Of a DNA stretch of 64,000 bases, positions 49,798-60,608 are shown in pieces (the first letter of the stretch is position 1; each line of letters starts with the position of its first letter). Made by a program: the position numbers and the translations under genes. This stretch comes from Adiantum capillus-veneris. Taxonomy: Eukaryota; Streptophyta; Polypodiopsida; Polypodiales; Pteridaceae. Below the pieces are notes generated by a model that saw only the letters and a list, made by a program, of their open reading frames with translations, did not search any database and was not told the DNA's origin. Location of the stretch: the NCBI GenBank assembly GCA_014529385.2, contig CM043958.1, positions 155,471,293 through 155,535,292 on the forward strand. The letters run 5' to 3'.

Positions 49798-50155
49798 GTA
49801 ACAAACTTGGACACTCCAAGTCAAGAATCAACCGCGACAGCACCAAATAACCACTTCAAAACAAGTCACAGATCACAATAGATTTACAATGGCCCGACGG
49901 AGTTCCGTGCCTAGAGATATTGGCCCCAAAGGCTGGCGCCCCTTTCGGTATTTCTTTTTATATTAATCAGATCAAACTACGAGAGAGTGGCTCGGGGTTC
50001 ACTCTCAAACTCTGCGTCCAGATGCTCTGAGAAGTGAGGCCCTCACCACTAATTTAAAGGTTACAAGGGATGCCCAAAAGAAGAGCCCCAAAAGCTTCAA
50101 ATCAAAAGCAATTGCTCTCTCTCGCTCTCACAGAGTCAAAACTTGAAAGCAAAAG

Positions 50156-50222
<67 letters not shown>

Positions 50223-50917
50223 ATTAGGTAGAGAAAAAGCAAAATTTGCGTCGTTCATCCTTTTTCTTTTTAAATTTCTTTTTTTTTTAATTCTCCGCAA
50301 TTTTAAAAAATTAGGGTTTGCAAGAATTTTAGGGTTTTTGACAAAAATTAGGGTTTTTGCTATCCGCCACGTCATCACTTTGTGACATACCCCCCTCTTG
50401 AAAGCATTATAATCGATCGCGATTACACCTGCAAAACCGACAAAAGCCATAAACCGTCTAAGCAGACACTGACTGTTAGTACCTACGTACTAGGAACACA
50501 CATCTAGCACATGTACAAAATCGACAGTCACATCACACGACATCACAGGACATCACATGACATTCAACATTCATTCGGATCTTAGACCACGATTTATAGG
50601 CAATGTAGCTAGCAATCACATCTAGGTCCAATCGGGACCTCATCGATGTCTGATTGACAAGATAAATGATGTCTCCTTCCGATTGAAACTGTCGGATACT
50701 TGGAGGATTCACAATGCATTGCATGTGAGTCTCTTGAAACCTATTAAGGGTGATGTGCTTGATGATGGGGAGCCTGATGAACAACCCAAAGTGGAAGAAA
50801 ACGAGGAGATCCTTGTTCATGAACAGATTTTGGCACATAATGATACGAAGAAAGGTAAAGTCCGAAGGCGGTTCTTGGTTAAGTTCAAGAACCTTCCTGC
50901 ATTTGATGTGAAGTGGA
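49798..50917. mobile_element. Composite insertion in integrase of I
   Basis: The integrase breaks after the KLTK codons and resumes at about 50,917 in the segment upstream of KTTASADIAQIF. The block holds three parts. (1) Sequence ending TTTGTGACA at 50,387, followed by ACCCCCCTCTTG, which on the minus strand looks like a polypurine tract and LTR start. (2) Unassigned sequence. (3) From about 50,640 a plus-strand coding piece (DTWRIHNALHVSLLKP, VRRRFLVKFKNLPAFDVKW) that is the C-terminal end of another gypsy polyprotein. (CT)n lies at 50,159-50,217. Confidence 0.6.
50159..50217. repeat. (CT)n microsatellite
   Basis: About 29 CT units within the composite insertion. Confidence 0.97.
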
Positions 50918-51888
50918 ACCTTGTCCCAGACAAAACCACTGCCTCAGCAGATATTGCTCAAATTTTTGTAAAAGAAATCATCAGATTACATGGAATACTT
51001 GCTAGGATAATCAGTGATTGTGATCCCAAGTTTACCTCTAAGTTTTGGAAGGCCATGTTCCAATCCTTAGGTACTCAATTAAACCTAAGTTCAGCCTATC
51101 ATCCAGAGACAGATGGACAAACTAAAAGAGTTAATCAAGTCATAGAAGATATGTTGAGATCATACTACAGTCAGCAACCTCATCTTTGGATCAAGTTTTT
51201 ACCCTTAGTGGAATTTGCTTATAATTCTTCCTACCATAGAAGCCTAGGAATGTCACCATTTAGAGCTCTTTATGGACAAGATTGTATCATTCCGCTCAGA
51301 ATGGCCGACCCAAGTCTCCCACTACCTGCAGCAAAGAATACACTTGAGGAAATGGATCGTCAAATCAAAATAATAAGGGAGAACCTTAAGAGAGCAAGTG
51401 ACAGGCAAAAGAGTTATGATGATTTACATAGATCCCCCCGGATTTTTAAGCCAGGAGATAGAGTTTTCCTTAGGGTCAAGCCCAAGAGAAGTTCACTCAA
51501 ATTGGGAAAATATAGGAAGTTAGCATATAGATATTGTGGACTCTTTGAGATTTTGACAAGGATAGGGGACCAATCTTACGAACTCGCTTTACCACCTCAC
51601 TTGCATGTGCACAATGTTTTTCATGTTAGCTTGTTAAAAAGATATGTTGCAGATCCCCTTCACATCCTAAATGACGAAGATACTATTCTTATCACACAGG
51701 AAGAATTCCAGATGTAGCCATAACAAATTTTAGACATGAAGGAGCGTAAGCTACTACATCGATTCGGGAGGCTTTAGTCCATTGGAAGGGCTATCCCATT
51801 GAAGATGCCTCTTGGGAATATTGGGAACACCTTACTTCTCAATTTCCTCATCTTTTTGATCAAGATTCTCCTCTTTTTTGTACTTAAA
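50918..51888 (+). pseudogene. Integrase C-part and chromodomain-like tail of I
   Basis: It resumes with KTTASADIAQIFVKEIIRLHG, ISDCDPKFTSKFW (second catalytic Asp) and AYHPETDGQTKRVNQVIEDM (catalytic Glu would follow the usual NQV-E spacing), then a long open stretch to 51,715 with the FKPGDRVFLRVKPKRSS and HNVFHVSLLKRY motifs. After a stop at 51,715 another frame encodes VHWKGYPIEDASWEYWEHL and FPHLF, a chromodomain-like end closed by TAA at about 51,888. Chromodomain-bearing gypsy elements are chromoviruses, which target heterochromatin. The first 95 residues of the open frame from 50,683 belong to the composite insertion and not to this protein. Confidence 0.88.
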
Positions 51889-52249
51889 CTAAACCATGCT
51901 AGCCCATGTAACTACAAAATCCAAGTTCTATCTTATTGACCTTTTGCTAAATAATAACAAGATTAGCATTTTTTCTTTACATCTTGTGACTTGGATCTGT
52001 GTATGGAATTAAAAAATCAATAAATAGATTTAGCTAAATTTGGAATTCTCTCATGGACTTCTATCAAATACAAGATATAAGAACTCATAACCAATTTCAT
52101 TATATCCATCAAGAAAAATCAGAAAAAGAAGGACTTAAGACAGGCACCAAGATCTTAGAACATGATGAACTTGTTAAGGGATATAACAAAGATATATTTT
52201 CTAGAGGTCAATAAGCCCATCCATTACATGATCACAAAAGCAAATATCT

Positions 52250-52785
52250 CAAGCAGGGCACATACTAGGCCTCTCATCAATAGGAAGGATTTGCTGTGAA
52301 ATAATTGCACTAATCTCTCTAGTATGAGGTGTGAAGTTAAAGAGCCCTCTAAGTGATAAACCAAAGTGAGGGTAAAGATATATCTTTTGATGAGGAAGGA
52401 ATTGATCAAGCAAAAAGACTCATTCTAAAAAACCTTGATGCATTGACCTCATCACATAGTAGTACCGAGGACCCAAACCCATAGCTTTAGTAACCATAGC
52501 CAAACTGACATTATTACAAAAGTGATCCCAACCCCAAAGGGTCACCCTTCTTATACTTTGAAATGTCCTCCATTTGGTTTAAGCTACTGAAGTTTGCAAG
52601 TGAGGAAATAGCAGGCGCCCATATCGCTCCACAAAATCTCTCCTCATGGATTCACTTATTTGTTGTAGATGAGGACTGGCTACAGATAAAACTAGCTCTT
52701 GCCACCGATCCATAACGTAAGATAATGAGTAAAGAGACAAACCTAAGGAATTTTGCCAAGGGATGGAAAGAAAATTAAAAGACAA
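52250..52785 (-). pseudogene. Antisense coding-like frame downstream of pol in I
   Basis: On the minus strand one frame runs from ATG 52,785 for about 180 codons with only two internal stops (after LLFPHLQTSVA and after SMHQGFLE). It reads like a protein: MDRWQELVLSVASPHL, MRRDFVERYGRLLF, VTLWGWDHFCNNVSLAMV, KIYLYPHFGLSLRGLFNFTP. Antisense ORFs between pol and the 3' LTR are known in some plant gypsy elements (Ogre/Tat and Grande groups), but I cannot match this one to a family. It has no visible promoter. It may be a decayed extra gene or a captured host fragment. Confidence 0.45.
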
Positions 52786-52948
52786 AGGGAATAATACTAG
52801 AATAAATAAAAATATAGTGCACCTTATATAGGCTAGCCAGCCACGGAAGGGTAAATTAGCGTTACCCAGAAGTTGAAAGAGTAACGTGCGAATGAAGATT
52901 TCCCAGCTTCCTTATTCATTTCGAGCTGAGGATAGCTCTTTCTTTTTG

Positions 52949-52958
52949 TTGGGGAGTT
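52949..52958 (+). other. Polypurine tract of I
   Basis: GTTGGGGAGT lies directly before the 3' LTR. Confidence 0.8.
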
Positions 52959-53234
52959 TGTAAGGTCCTCTTCTTAGCCCTTACTCTTGCTGAAATATCT
53001 AAGCCGTTGACTTTTCGAATATGATCAAGTAAAGCACTAGCTACCCACGAGACGCTTTCGGTTTTAACTGTGGGAACATGGATATAATCAATGCAAAGCT
53101 ATCCATGAGACACTTTCAGTTTTCACCATGGGAACGTGGATATAACCAATGCATGGGATATTAGTTTTATCTCAAGAAAAGAAAAGAAAAAAAAATTGCA
53201 TAAGAAAACAAAGAAAGAATACGGTAAGGTGAAA

Positions 53235-53610
53235 AAGTAACTTGTTGAAAAAAAACCACTTGTTGAAAGTAGCTTGTTAAGGAAGCCACTTGTTGAAAAT
53301 AGCTTGTTCAATTGAAAAGCAGTCACTTGTTGGAAAAAGCTTGTTCACTTGTTGAAAATAGCTTGTTGAAGAAGCCACTTATTGAATTGAAAAGTAGCCA
53401 CTTGTTGAAAATAGCTTGTTCAATTGAAAAGTAGCCACTTGTTGGAAATAGCTTGCTCACTTGTTGAAAATAGGTTGTTGAAGAAGCCACTTGTTGAATT
53501 GAAAAGTAGCCACTTGTGGGAAAGTAGCTTCATGCATAAGCCACTTGTAGAAAAGTAGCTTCATGCATAAGCCACTTGTAGGAAAAGAAGCTTCTTGTAT
53601 AAGTAGCTTG
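53235..53610. repeat. LTR minisatellite, expanded 3' copy
   Basis: Units of AGCCACTTGTTGAAAATAGC/TTGTTCAATTGAAAAG, with more copies than the 5' LTR version. Confidence 0.85.
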
Positions 53611-54110
53611 TTGGAGAATCTTTAAAAAGGAAGGAAGCATATCAAGATATAAAAGTAAATTATCATGATAAGTTAAGAGCCTTATCAAAATAAGTTTAAA
53701 AGGAGGCCTTCCCTACTCATTAAACGCTTCGCTTCGTTTCACTTCACTTGGCTTCAATTCACTTCCCTTGACATTTTGATAGTGCAAGCTTGATAGTGAG
53801 CCATGAAAAGCCAATTCTAATCCTCCTTCACACACACACCTACATATTCCTCTCTCCTCAAGAGAAGCCATAACCATAATCCAAATTACCATTACTCTCT
53901 TCACCTACTCTCTCTTAACCTACAAGATTTCCATAGCTTGAATTTTCTTAATCTCTTTCTATTCCCATAGCCAAATTGGTGGTTTTCAAGCAAAAGGAAG
54001 CAAAAAAGATCCGGTTACGTCAATACACTTACCGTTACTCTTCCAAAGTAAGGAGAAGACCCTACTATCTACACATTAAGGTTTCGAAACCTTAAGCCTC
54101 TTTAAGCCAC

Positions 54111-54386
54111 TTGATTAATCCTTTACACGGTAATAAAGGTATGCCTAAATCCCTTCCTAAAGAAGAATTTGTTAATCATTCATACACTATTACATGCATA
54201 TGTTACAATACACTAGCAAGTCCACTCTTAGGAACTTTGCCATTTTACACTACCATGCATAGATTGGTTTTACTCTTGGATAAGCAATCAAAGGAAATTT
54301 TGATAAGTTGCCCAAGATTGCAAGTTGGTGCATTTCGAATTTTTGTGTGTTCCACACATAGACAGAGCAAGAAAAACTCATTATAG
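54111..54386 (+). other. 91-codon ORF within 3' LTR of I
   Basis: Starts MINPLHGNKG; counterpart of 43,916-44,191 with the same length and stop. No family recognised. Confidence 0.4.
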
Positions 54387-55897
54387 AAAGCATATGCATT
54401 GTTCATTTCAAGTTTGTCTGCTTTCAAGTTTGTTTTGCAAATTCAAAGGGGGGAGTAAGGGGATAGCTTCACGGATGTCGTGACCGTGTTGCTTGAACAT
54501 AAAACTCCCAAAGCTTCCATGGAGATGCCCCATGGATGGCAAATGATGAAAAGGGACCAAAATGGGATTCATCGAAGTCGGGGATAACTTGAAACTACGT
54601 AGAGACAAAACCTTAAACTTCCATGAGATTCGTTGTTTTCTTAAGGTCTTGTTTGAATAGAAAATTAAAAGGAATTAGGAATTAAGGGTTTTTAACTCAA
54701 GGAGATTAATCTTAAATTTAAACTAGGATTAAAAACTTTACCAAGAAGATTGACGTGGATAGCCCTAGCATAACATAGCGATTTAAGTGCGAATTTGTCT
54801 TCATGCTTGGAAAAAGGTCAGCGCAGGTGTTTACGTGTGGGATACAACGGGAGATGGTCCTTTTCGGCTAGGATTGATAACCGTTGGTCTATCTTTGAGC
54901 TCAGGGTTCATTCATTGCCCTAGAAATGGGATTGAATAGGAGTGTGTCCCGGCCGGGTGGATGTGACCCGCGGATGCGTCTGGAAATTAGCCTAGTCCGG
55001 GTAGGCCTGATGCCAACGGGAAAAGGAGGAAGGAAAAACGATCTATGGAGGGATCATGATAAGGGAGGAGGATGTGATTTAATTAAGGATCTCTTCAAAT
55101 TGTTTGGGAAAAAGGAACCTTGGAAAGGCTAGGAACGTAAACAGGCTATTCCGCAATTGTCCTTATCAACCGGACCTTTGCTCTTCTTCTCGGGATTATT
55201 GATTTAAAAGGAACCTAAAGTAGATTATTTTTGAAGCCTTTCCCACACAAGATAAAGAAAAATAAGAATTGGAATTTGTGTAAAGGTGCCGCTTCTCACG
55301 TGGCAGAGGAGACAAGATACCTTGGTCCTCGGACGAGGATAGGGATGTTCCTGGAGAAGTATATGTGACTGCTTGAAAGATAACTAGATAATCTTACTAA
55401 TATTAAAGGAAAAAGGAAGTAAAAATATTTTATAAAGGAAAAGGTGGGAACGACCTGATAAATGCTCATTTTCAAGGGTATGCAACAGCTGCATGCTGCT
55501 TTCAAATGCTTGAAATGTATTCTTGGTTCGCCATGATTGGAATATTGTTTTCTAGTATCATAGTACTACCTTGTGTAAAGTGTGAGCTTTGTCGTAAAGT
55601 GTGAGTCAAGGAGAAGAGAGTGGATTTATCCCACATGCTGTGGAGCAAGGCTGTAGAGCTACTTAAAGATCATTTCATGAATGAATAAACAACAACTCTA
55701 TTTTGCACTACATGCTTGTCTATGGTGAGCTTGTGCTAAGGTAAGTCAATACCCAAGATTGTGTTTATGAGTCCAAGCTAATTCTATCTTAGAACCTAAT
55801 TCACTTGAGTGATAACCTTGCTTACACACATACTCACACATTGATGCTATGTTTCTCTTTCATCTACCATAGCTAGCACGATCCAATTCCTAACATT

Positions 55898-55909
55898 TGG
55901 TATCAGAGC
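55898..55909 (+). other. Primer-binding site of J
   Basis: TGGTATCAGAGC lies two bases after the 5' LTR. Confidence 0.95.
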
Positions 55910-57469
55910 TATGGTGTGCTAGCTAGGATTGTTGTTATGCATTTGTGTGTTAGTACAATTAGCATTACTCTATCATCATTAGATAAATCCATTTGTTTTT
56001 CCCTTCTATTGCATACCGCATGCCTGATTAGTGTTCCATTGGCTAGCATGAGCATGTTCTTGAGCTAAAGACTCTTGGGATTGGCATTCACCATTAGTAT
56101 GTGTGCGTAGCCCCATTCAATTGCTTTCCATCAAGCCCACCCATGCTAAAATTGCATCTCTTTTGCCTATTCTAAAGCTTGCTCAATCTTGCTCTCATGC
56201 ACACCCTCATTCTCTGGTTTTCCCTGCAGATTCCAAGCCCAAATTGTGTGTGTGTATGTGTGTGCCTAAAAGGCCTTTAATGCTCACCAAAATATTGTAG
56301 AAAATAAGCCCCAAAGCATCTCAAGCGGGCCCTACCAAGGTGGGAATGCCCTATAAACGAGGGTCAACAAGCTATTTGAGGAGCCACACTTGGGCGCCCA
56401 CTGGCGGATCTGAAAAGGGCACTCAACTGCGTTGAATTGAAGTTTTGGGTCCGCCACTGGATAGTGATTCACTGGCCGACTGCGAGTTTTCCGTCCGGCA
56501 AGCCCTATTGCCTACCCATCTGCTGGCGAACGAATGCGCACGCGCGTATTGGCCCGCTGCTGCCCGCGCCTATTTCGATTGGCTGCCCTACTGTCCATGC
56601 GTGCTCGGACTTTACCCCGCTGCCCGGATCCTTTCCAGGGATCGATTCCCACGGTGATGCTTCTGGCCATGACCTGCATAAGCCCCCCTTCTCGCACTGC
56701 TCTTGGCCTCAAGAGCTCCAAGGCAAGCCTTCAAAGCTTCCGAGAGCCCTTTAAGGGCTTGCTCCCACCAAAGCTACAGCAAGGCACCCTAAAGCTTTCA
56801 AAGCCTTCCAACAGGCATTCAAAGGCGGACCTCAAGATCTCATCGAGCTTCAAAAGGATTCCTCCAAGCACAGATTTCAAAAATCTCAAAGAGCACTACC
56901 TATTGTGAAGAGGGGCTTCACTCTAGTGAAGAGGTACTTCACATTAAGAGAGTTTTATTAAGAAGACATTAAAATTGAAATCTTGCAGCCAAGCACAACA
57001 ACTTCTTGCAATGTATGTAATTGTATTTGTCTACATGGATGACATTATGTGCTTTTGTAATGGGATAGACATTGGCATTGGAGAGTCTCCAAATTGCTAA
57101 AACCCTCCATGTGTGAAGACTTTGTGACAAAGTGTATGAGAAACATCGCATGCTTGGGCTCTTGGAGTATGACCAAGATGGAAGAGAAAGCATTAATTTT
57201 TGCATAAATCTTTTCATAGGATATTTTAGCATATTGTTGCATGATTGCACAACAAAAAGGGGGACAGAAGCACTCGTTCGAGGGGAGGATACGAAGTCAG
57301 ACCATGAAGCAGTTGAAAGCAATAGTAGAAGCAACGAAGGCAAGAGACCTGACAGAGTATCAGCTCACATAGTAGAAGACAAAAAGGATGAAGACAAAAG
57401 TAACATTGTCTTTTATGAAGACCCATTTTGAAGATGCAGACTCTCTACTTGTAGGGGAGAACTTTTTCC

Positions 57470-57620
57470 TGTGCGGATTTTATCATCCTATGTGAATATC
57501 ACCGTTCTTTGTGGACTTTATTTTCGTGTGTGGATATCACCATCCTATGTGGATTTTGTTAGCCTGTGTGGATTTTACCATCCTGTGTGGATACCAGGTT
57601 ATCATCCTATGTGGATCATG
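57470..57620. repeat. Short repeats in J (CATCCTRTGTGGAT units)
   Basis: The word ATCCTATGTGGAT or TGTGTGGAT occurs five or six times near the 3' end of the interior of J. Confidence 0.75.
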
Positions 57621-57650
57621 CATCTTCAGTACCTTGAAAAAGTCCAAACC

Positions 57651-57662
57651 TCAAGGGGAGAA
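57651..57662 (+). other. Polypurine tract of J
   Basis: TCAAGGGGAGAA lies immediately before the 3' LTR. Confidence 0.85.
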
Positions 57663-58480
57663 TTGTAAAGTGTGAGCTTTGTCCTAAAGTGTGAGTCAAG
57701 GAGAAGAGGGTGGATTTATCCCACATGCTGTGGAGCAAAGCTGTAGAGCTACTTAAAGCTCATTTCATGAATGAATAAACAACAACTCTATTTTTCACTA
57801 CATGCTTGTCTATGGTGAGCTTGTGCTAAGCTAAGTCAATACTCAAGATTGTGTTTATGTATCACTCTTGCTTACACACACACTCACACATTGACGCTAT
57901 GTTTCTCTTTCATCCACCATAGCTAGCACGATCCAATTCCTAACACCTTGTGAAGTTGCATTTATCAAACGGTTCGATGGGTGGGCGGATTTCGGAGGGT
58001 TAATTGTTGGCCGGAAAGTTGAACCCAATTTTGTTATCTTAGAAATTAAGTCCAGATCGGGGAAAAAGGGATTCCGATCTACAGAGCGGGGAACAACTTG
58101 GGATCGAGGGATTCATGTAGATTATATTACACTCACCTTAGGGGAACGCATTGATGGCTATGCTTGGTCCTAACTGAGCAAAAAGCGTCAATGACCTTCA
58201 ACCAAGGGTGAAATAGAGAACTCCCACCAATTGACCCTGGAAGGTTGAGTTCCAAGTTAGTCTGATGACTTCGATTGGTAAGATTGATCGGTAAGCAAAG
58301 GTTCTTCGGGGCTAAGGGATCCATATGAGAGAAAGTAAATGTTATCACCCCCTTGAGTTGGCATCGAAGAGTAGGAGGAGTCTTGTCGTGGTGTCGGCCA
58401 CAAGCGGGAGGGATGTCAGAGATCACGGTGTATCCATGTGGAGATGGTATAGCTGGTGGTCCCCGAGCATGGCCCTCACA

Positions 58481-59213
58481 CAAGTGGAAAGGGAAAAATA
58501 CTTAATATCATGGATATGAATCTATCCCATGTGGTCGATAACTTTTGCATTCTCAATGCAAAGATTATGACCAAGTGGGTGGACTTGTGGACAGTGGCAA
58601 AGGCAAGGCGTTTGCACGAGAGGGAAGCATGGAAACAAGAACATGGAGGAAGGAGGGAACCCCCAGTTCCTAGACACCTTGCATGTTTCCTAGATCTCAT
58701 TAGTACAGAGTGGATTCATGAGAGAATGACCGAGGCAAAAGACAATACCAACAAAGAATGGGAGTATGCACGAGGCTGCGTACCAAAGGTAGAGTACTCA
58801 TATACCTAAACCATATTGTAACGCTATTTCTTGAAATCATCTTTAATATGTACTTGATAAATTAATATATTTTTCTATTTTGTAGTGCCTTCCCTTTAAC
58901 TCTATGTGGTCAAAGGGTCGTCACTTTCGTATGCGCCACATTGAGGAGCGTATGGATTGTGCCATCATGGGCAACTTTGACACAGACGATGATGAAGCCA
59001 GGTACTGCGAAACTATTCAAAGGATACTCAAGGTTAATTTTAGAACCTTTCATACCTTCATCTTTGACTGCAAGTGGTTTGCAAATGTGTCTAGACGACA
59101 TGAGAATGGCCTCTACATGGTGGACTCTACTGTGCATCACACAGGGAGGTATGACAATTTAGTTTTACCGCGCAATTGTGAGAAGGTGAGTGACATGTAC
59201 CTTTTTTATTCTT
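58481..59213 (+). pseudogene. DUF4218 end and DUF4216 exon of CACTA copy C
   Basis: Reading resumes after gypsy I with SGKGKILNIMDMNLSHVVDN, KWVDLWTVAKARRLHEREAW, ARHLACFLDLIS-type sequence and the EYARGCVPK segment (to about 58,790). After an intron the DUF4216 exon (58,888-59,188) gives MWSKGRHFRMRHIEERMDCA, FDTDDDEARYCE, RTFHTFIFDCKWFANVSRR and YDNLVLPRNCEKV before the donor GTGAGT. Both parts are in good frame, so this portion decayed less than that of copy A. Downstream sequence leaves the family in the following intron. Confidence 0.87.
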
Positions 59214-60440
59214 ATTTTCGTTGTGGTTTGATTTGTAGGCTATGATGTCTTATGTAGTGGACGAGAAGTGCTACCTTGTGCATCTGTGAGACTGTTGAAT
59301 CGTGAGAATATGATGTTTGTCTACTTGTCCACAGCAACTCCAAGAGAAAATGGCCAATGAAGAGAAAGTTTGTGGCACCCAATCAGTGCATGATCCTCAA
59401 CAACAAGTGGCTGTTAATGCATTTCTGTGCATGAAGTCTCTAGCACACGGTATGTTGGTATAGCAAGCGACACACACTGCTCGACGACTCTCAAAATGGG
59501 CAAATCCAAATCACATGCAATGGAAAGAGATCAATAAAATATGATGAAGTACATGATCAAAACAATATGGCCATGTGAGAACGCAAAGATCAAGAAAGGA
59601 AGGTGGAAGATATCAAAGTGCCTCCACGATGCGATCAAAGAAAACGCTGAGAGGATCTACTTGGAAGTTTATGGCCATCCATTGCACAATGCAGATTGTG
59701 TGTTATATTTTGCAAAAGTGTTATATGTTCACTTTGTGCAACAACAACCAGTAGACTTTTTGTCAAAGGAAACAATTGTTGCCACTCATGATATCAGGGA
59801 GAGTTGTGTCACTTTCACCCGAGATGACCTGGCATTGATAGTGGAAGGCGCTCACCTACAGTAAAGAGAGAGAAGGATATTTACACGACGCAGCTGACAA
59901 AGAAAGATGCAAAAATAACACGGTTTTCTATAGCCACCCAAACACCCTAACCATCACAGGTCTGGATAGAGAAAAGCATTCACGGCTTAAGCCAAGACTT
60001 TCAGAATCTGACACAGCGAGTGAATCCTCGACCTATACAAGGGACACACATAAGCCACCTTGTCCCGCATGTAGATTTGGTGCCCTCATCTACTTCAGAT
60101 GCATCCTCATCTTCCCAATGTCCAATTTTCTACAAGAATTTTGACGGATGGAGTGGATATTATATATTGACATGTGGTCATTATTATCACTTTGTCTGTC
60201 TTATTCATTTAATGCAAAATAGTAGCTGATGTGCAATCTCTTCACAAGATATTCCACAAGGAATATATATTATGTTTGGCATGGCAAATGAGTATAAATT
60301 CAAGCAAGCCTGCCAAGATACCCCTAGCACAATTAAAAATCTGTTTGGTGAACAAGATGCTGCTTCAGAGCAACACAATTGAGATCGACAAACTATGTAT
60401 AATCGCAAATATGAAGCATTGTATATGATCAAAACACATT
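59214..60440 (+). pseudogene. Decayed gene with RING-like finger, unrecognised
   Basis: A short exon-like piece at about 59,336-59,458 (EKVCGTQSVHDPQQQVAVNA) is followed by an open stretch 59,541-59,864 (KKGRWKISKCLHDAIKENAE, VLYFAKVLYVHFVQQQPVDF). A frame change at about 59,861 leads to one frame to 60,440 with three stops (about 59,969, 60,227 and 60,380). It contains SSQCPIFYKNFDGW, LTCGHYYHFVCLIHL and CAISSQDIPQ. CGHYYHFVC has the C-x-H-x2-H-x2-C spacing of a RING-H2 finger; the first pair reads CPIF and a later pair CAIS, so zinc ligands appear lost. I do not know the family. A ubiquitin-ligase origin is an inference. It converges on the hAT gene downstream. Confidence 0.5.
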
Positions 60441-60608
60441 GAATACAAGGTCTTTTACAATGGTTTTTGACACGATCTTCATTCTACTCTCAAGCTATAT
60501 TGAGTCTGTGAAGTTGTTATCTGATTCTAAATCCGAGTGTTGTGGATCTCCTTGTGATTCAATCTCCACATCTATAATTAGATTATCTTCTATTTTGTCT
60601 ATAGTGCA

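Larger units (their letters stand above)
55574..57945 (+). mobile_element. Non-autonomous LTR retrotransposon J (2,372 bp)
   Basis: TG...CA element flanked by CCTTG at 55,569-55,573 and 57,946-57,950. LTRs are 55,574-55,895 (322 bp) and 57,664-57,945 (282 bp, with a deletion of about 40 bp). A perfect PBS and a polypurine tract are present. The 1.77-kb interior has no gag-pol; the only hint is VIVFVYMDDI at about 57,020, which resembles an RT active site. It fits a TRIM/LARD-type element or an internally deleted copia. Confidence 0.93.
42909..58480 (+). mobile_element. Ty3/gypsy element I, complete ends, 15.6 kb
   Basis: It starts TGTAAGGTCC and ends CCCTCACA, flanked by the direct duplication CAAGT at 42,904-42,908 and 58,481-58,485. 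LTRs of about 3.0 kb enclose gag-pol on the plus strand. It includes the 2.4-kb element J in the 3' LTR and a 1.1-kb composite insertion in the integrase; without them it is about 12.1 kb. It lies in the DUF4218 region of CACTA copy C. Confidence 0.96.
52959..58480 (+). repeat. 3' LTR of gypsy I, split by element J
   Basis: It matches the 5' LTR over its whole length outside 55,574-57,950. Net length is about 3.1 kb; the excess over the 5' LTR lies mostly in the minisatellite at 53,235-53,610. In the first 100 bp there are four C/T transitions and a 2-bp indel relative to the 5' LTR. Confidence 0.95.
41052..59213 (+). mobile_element. CACTA element copy C, split by gypsy I
   Basis: The tnp2, DUF4218 and DUF4216 blocks run in order on the plus strand and are continuous if 42,909-58,480 plus one copy of CAAGT is removed. 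The left end is truncated at the ACACATGTTTAAAAG segment. The right end diverges from copies A and B in the intron after the DUF4216 exon (about 59,213). It has no terminal repeats. Confidence 0.88.

Noticed and set aside
56437-56908. ORFs of 105-124 codons inside element J
   Set aside because: Overlapping frames with no recognised domain; composition looks like non-coding GC-rich DNA.
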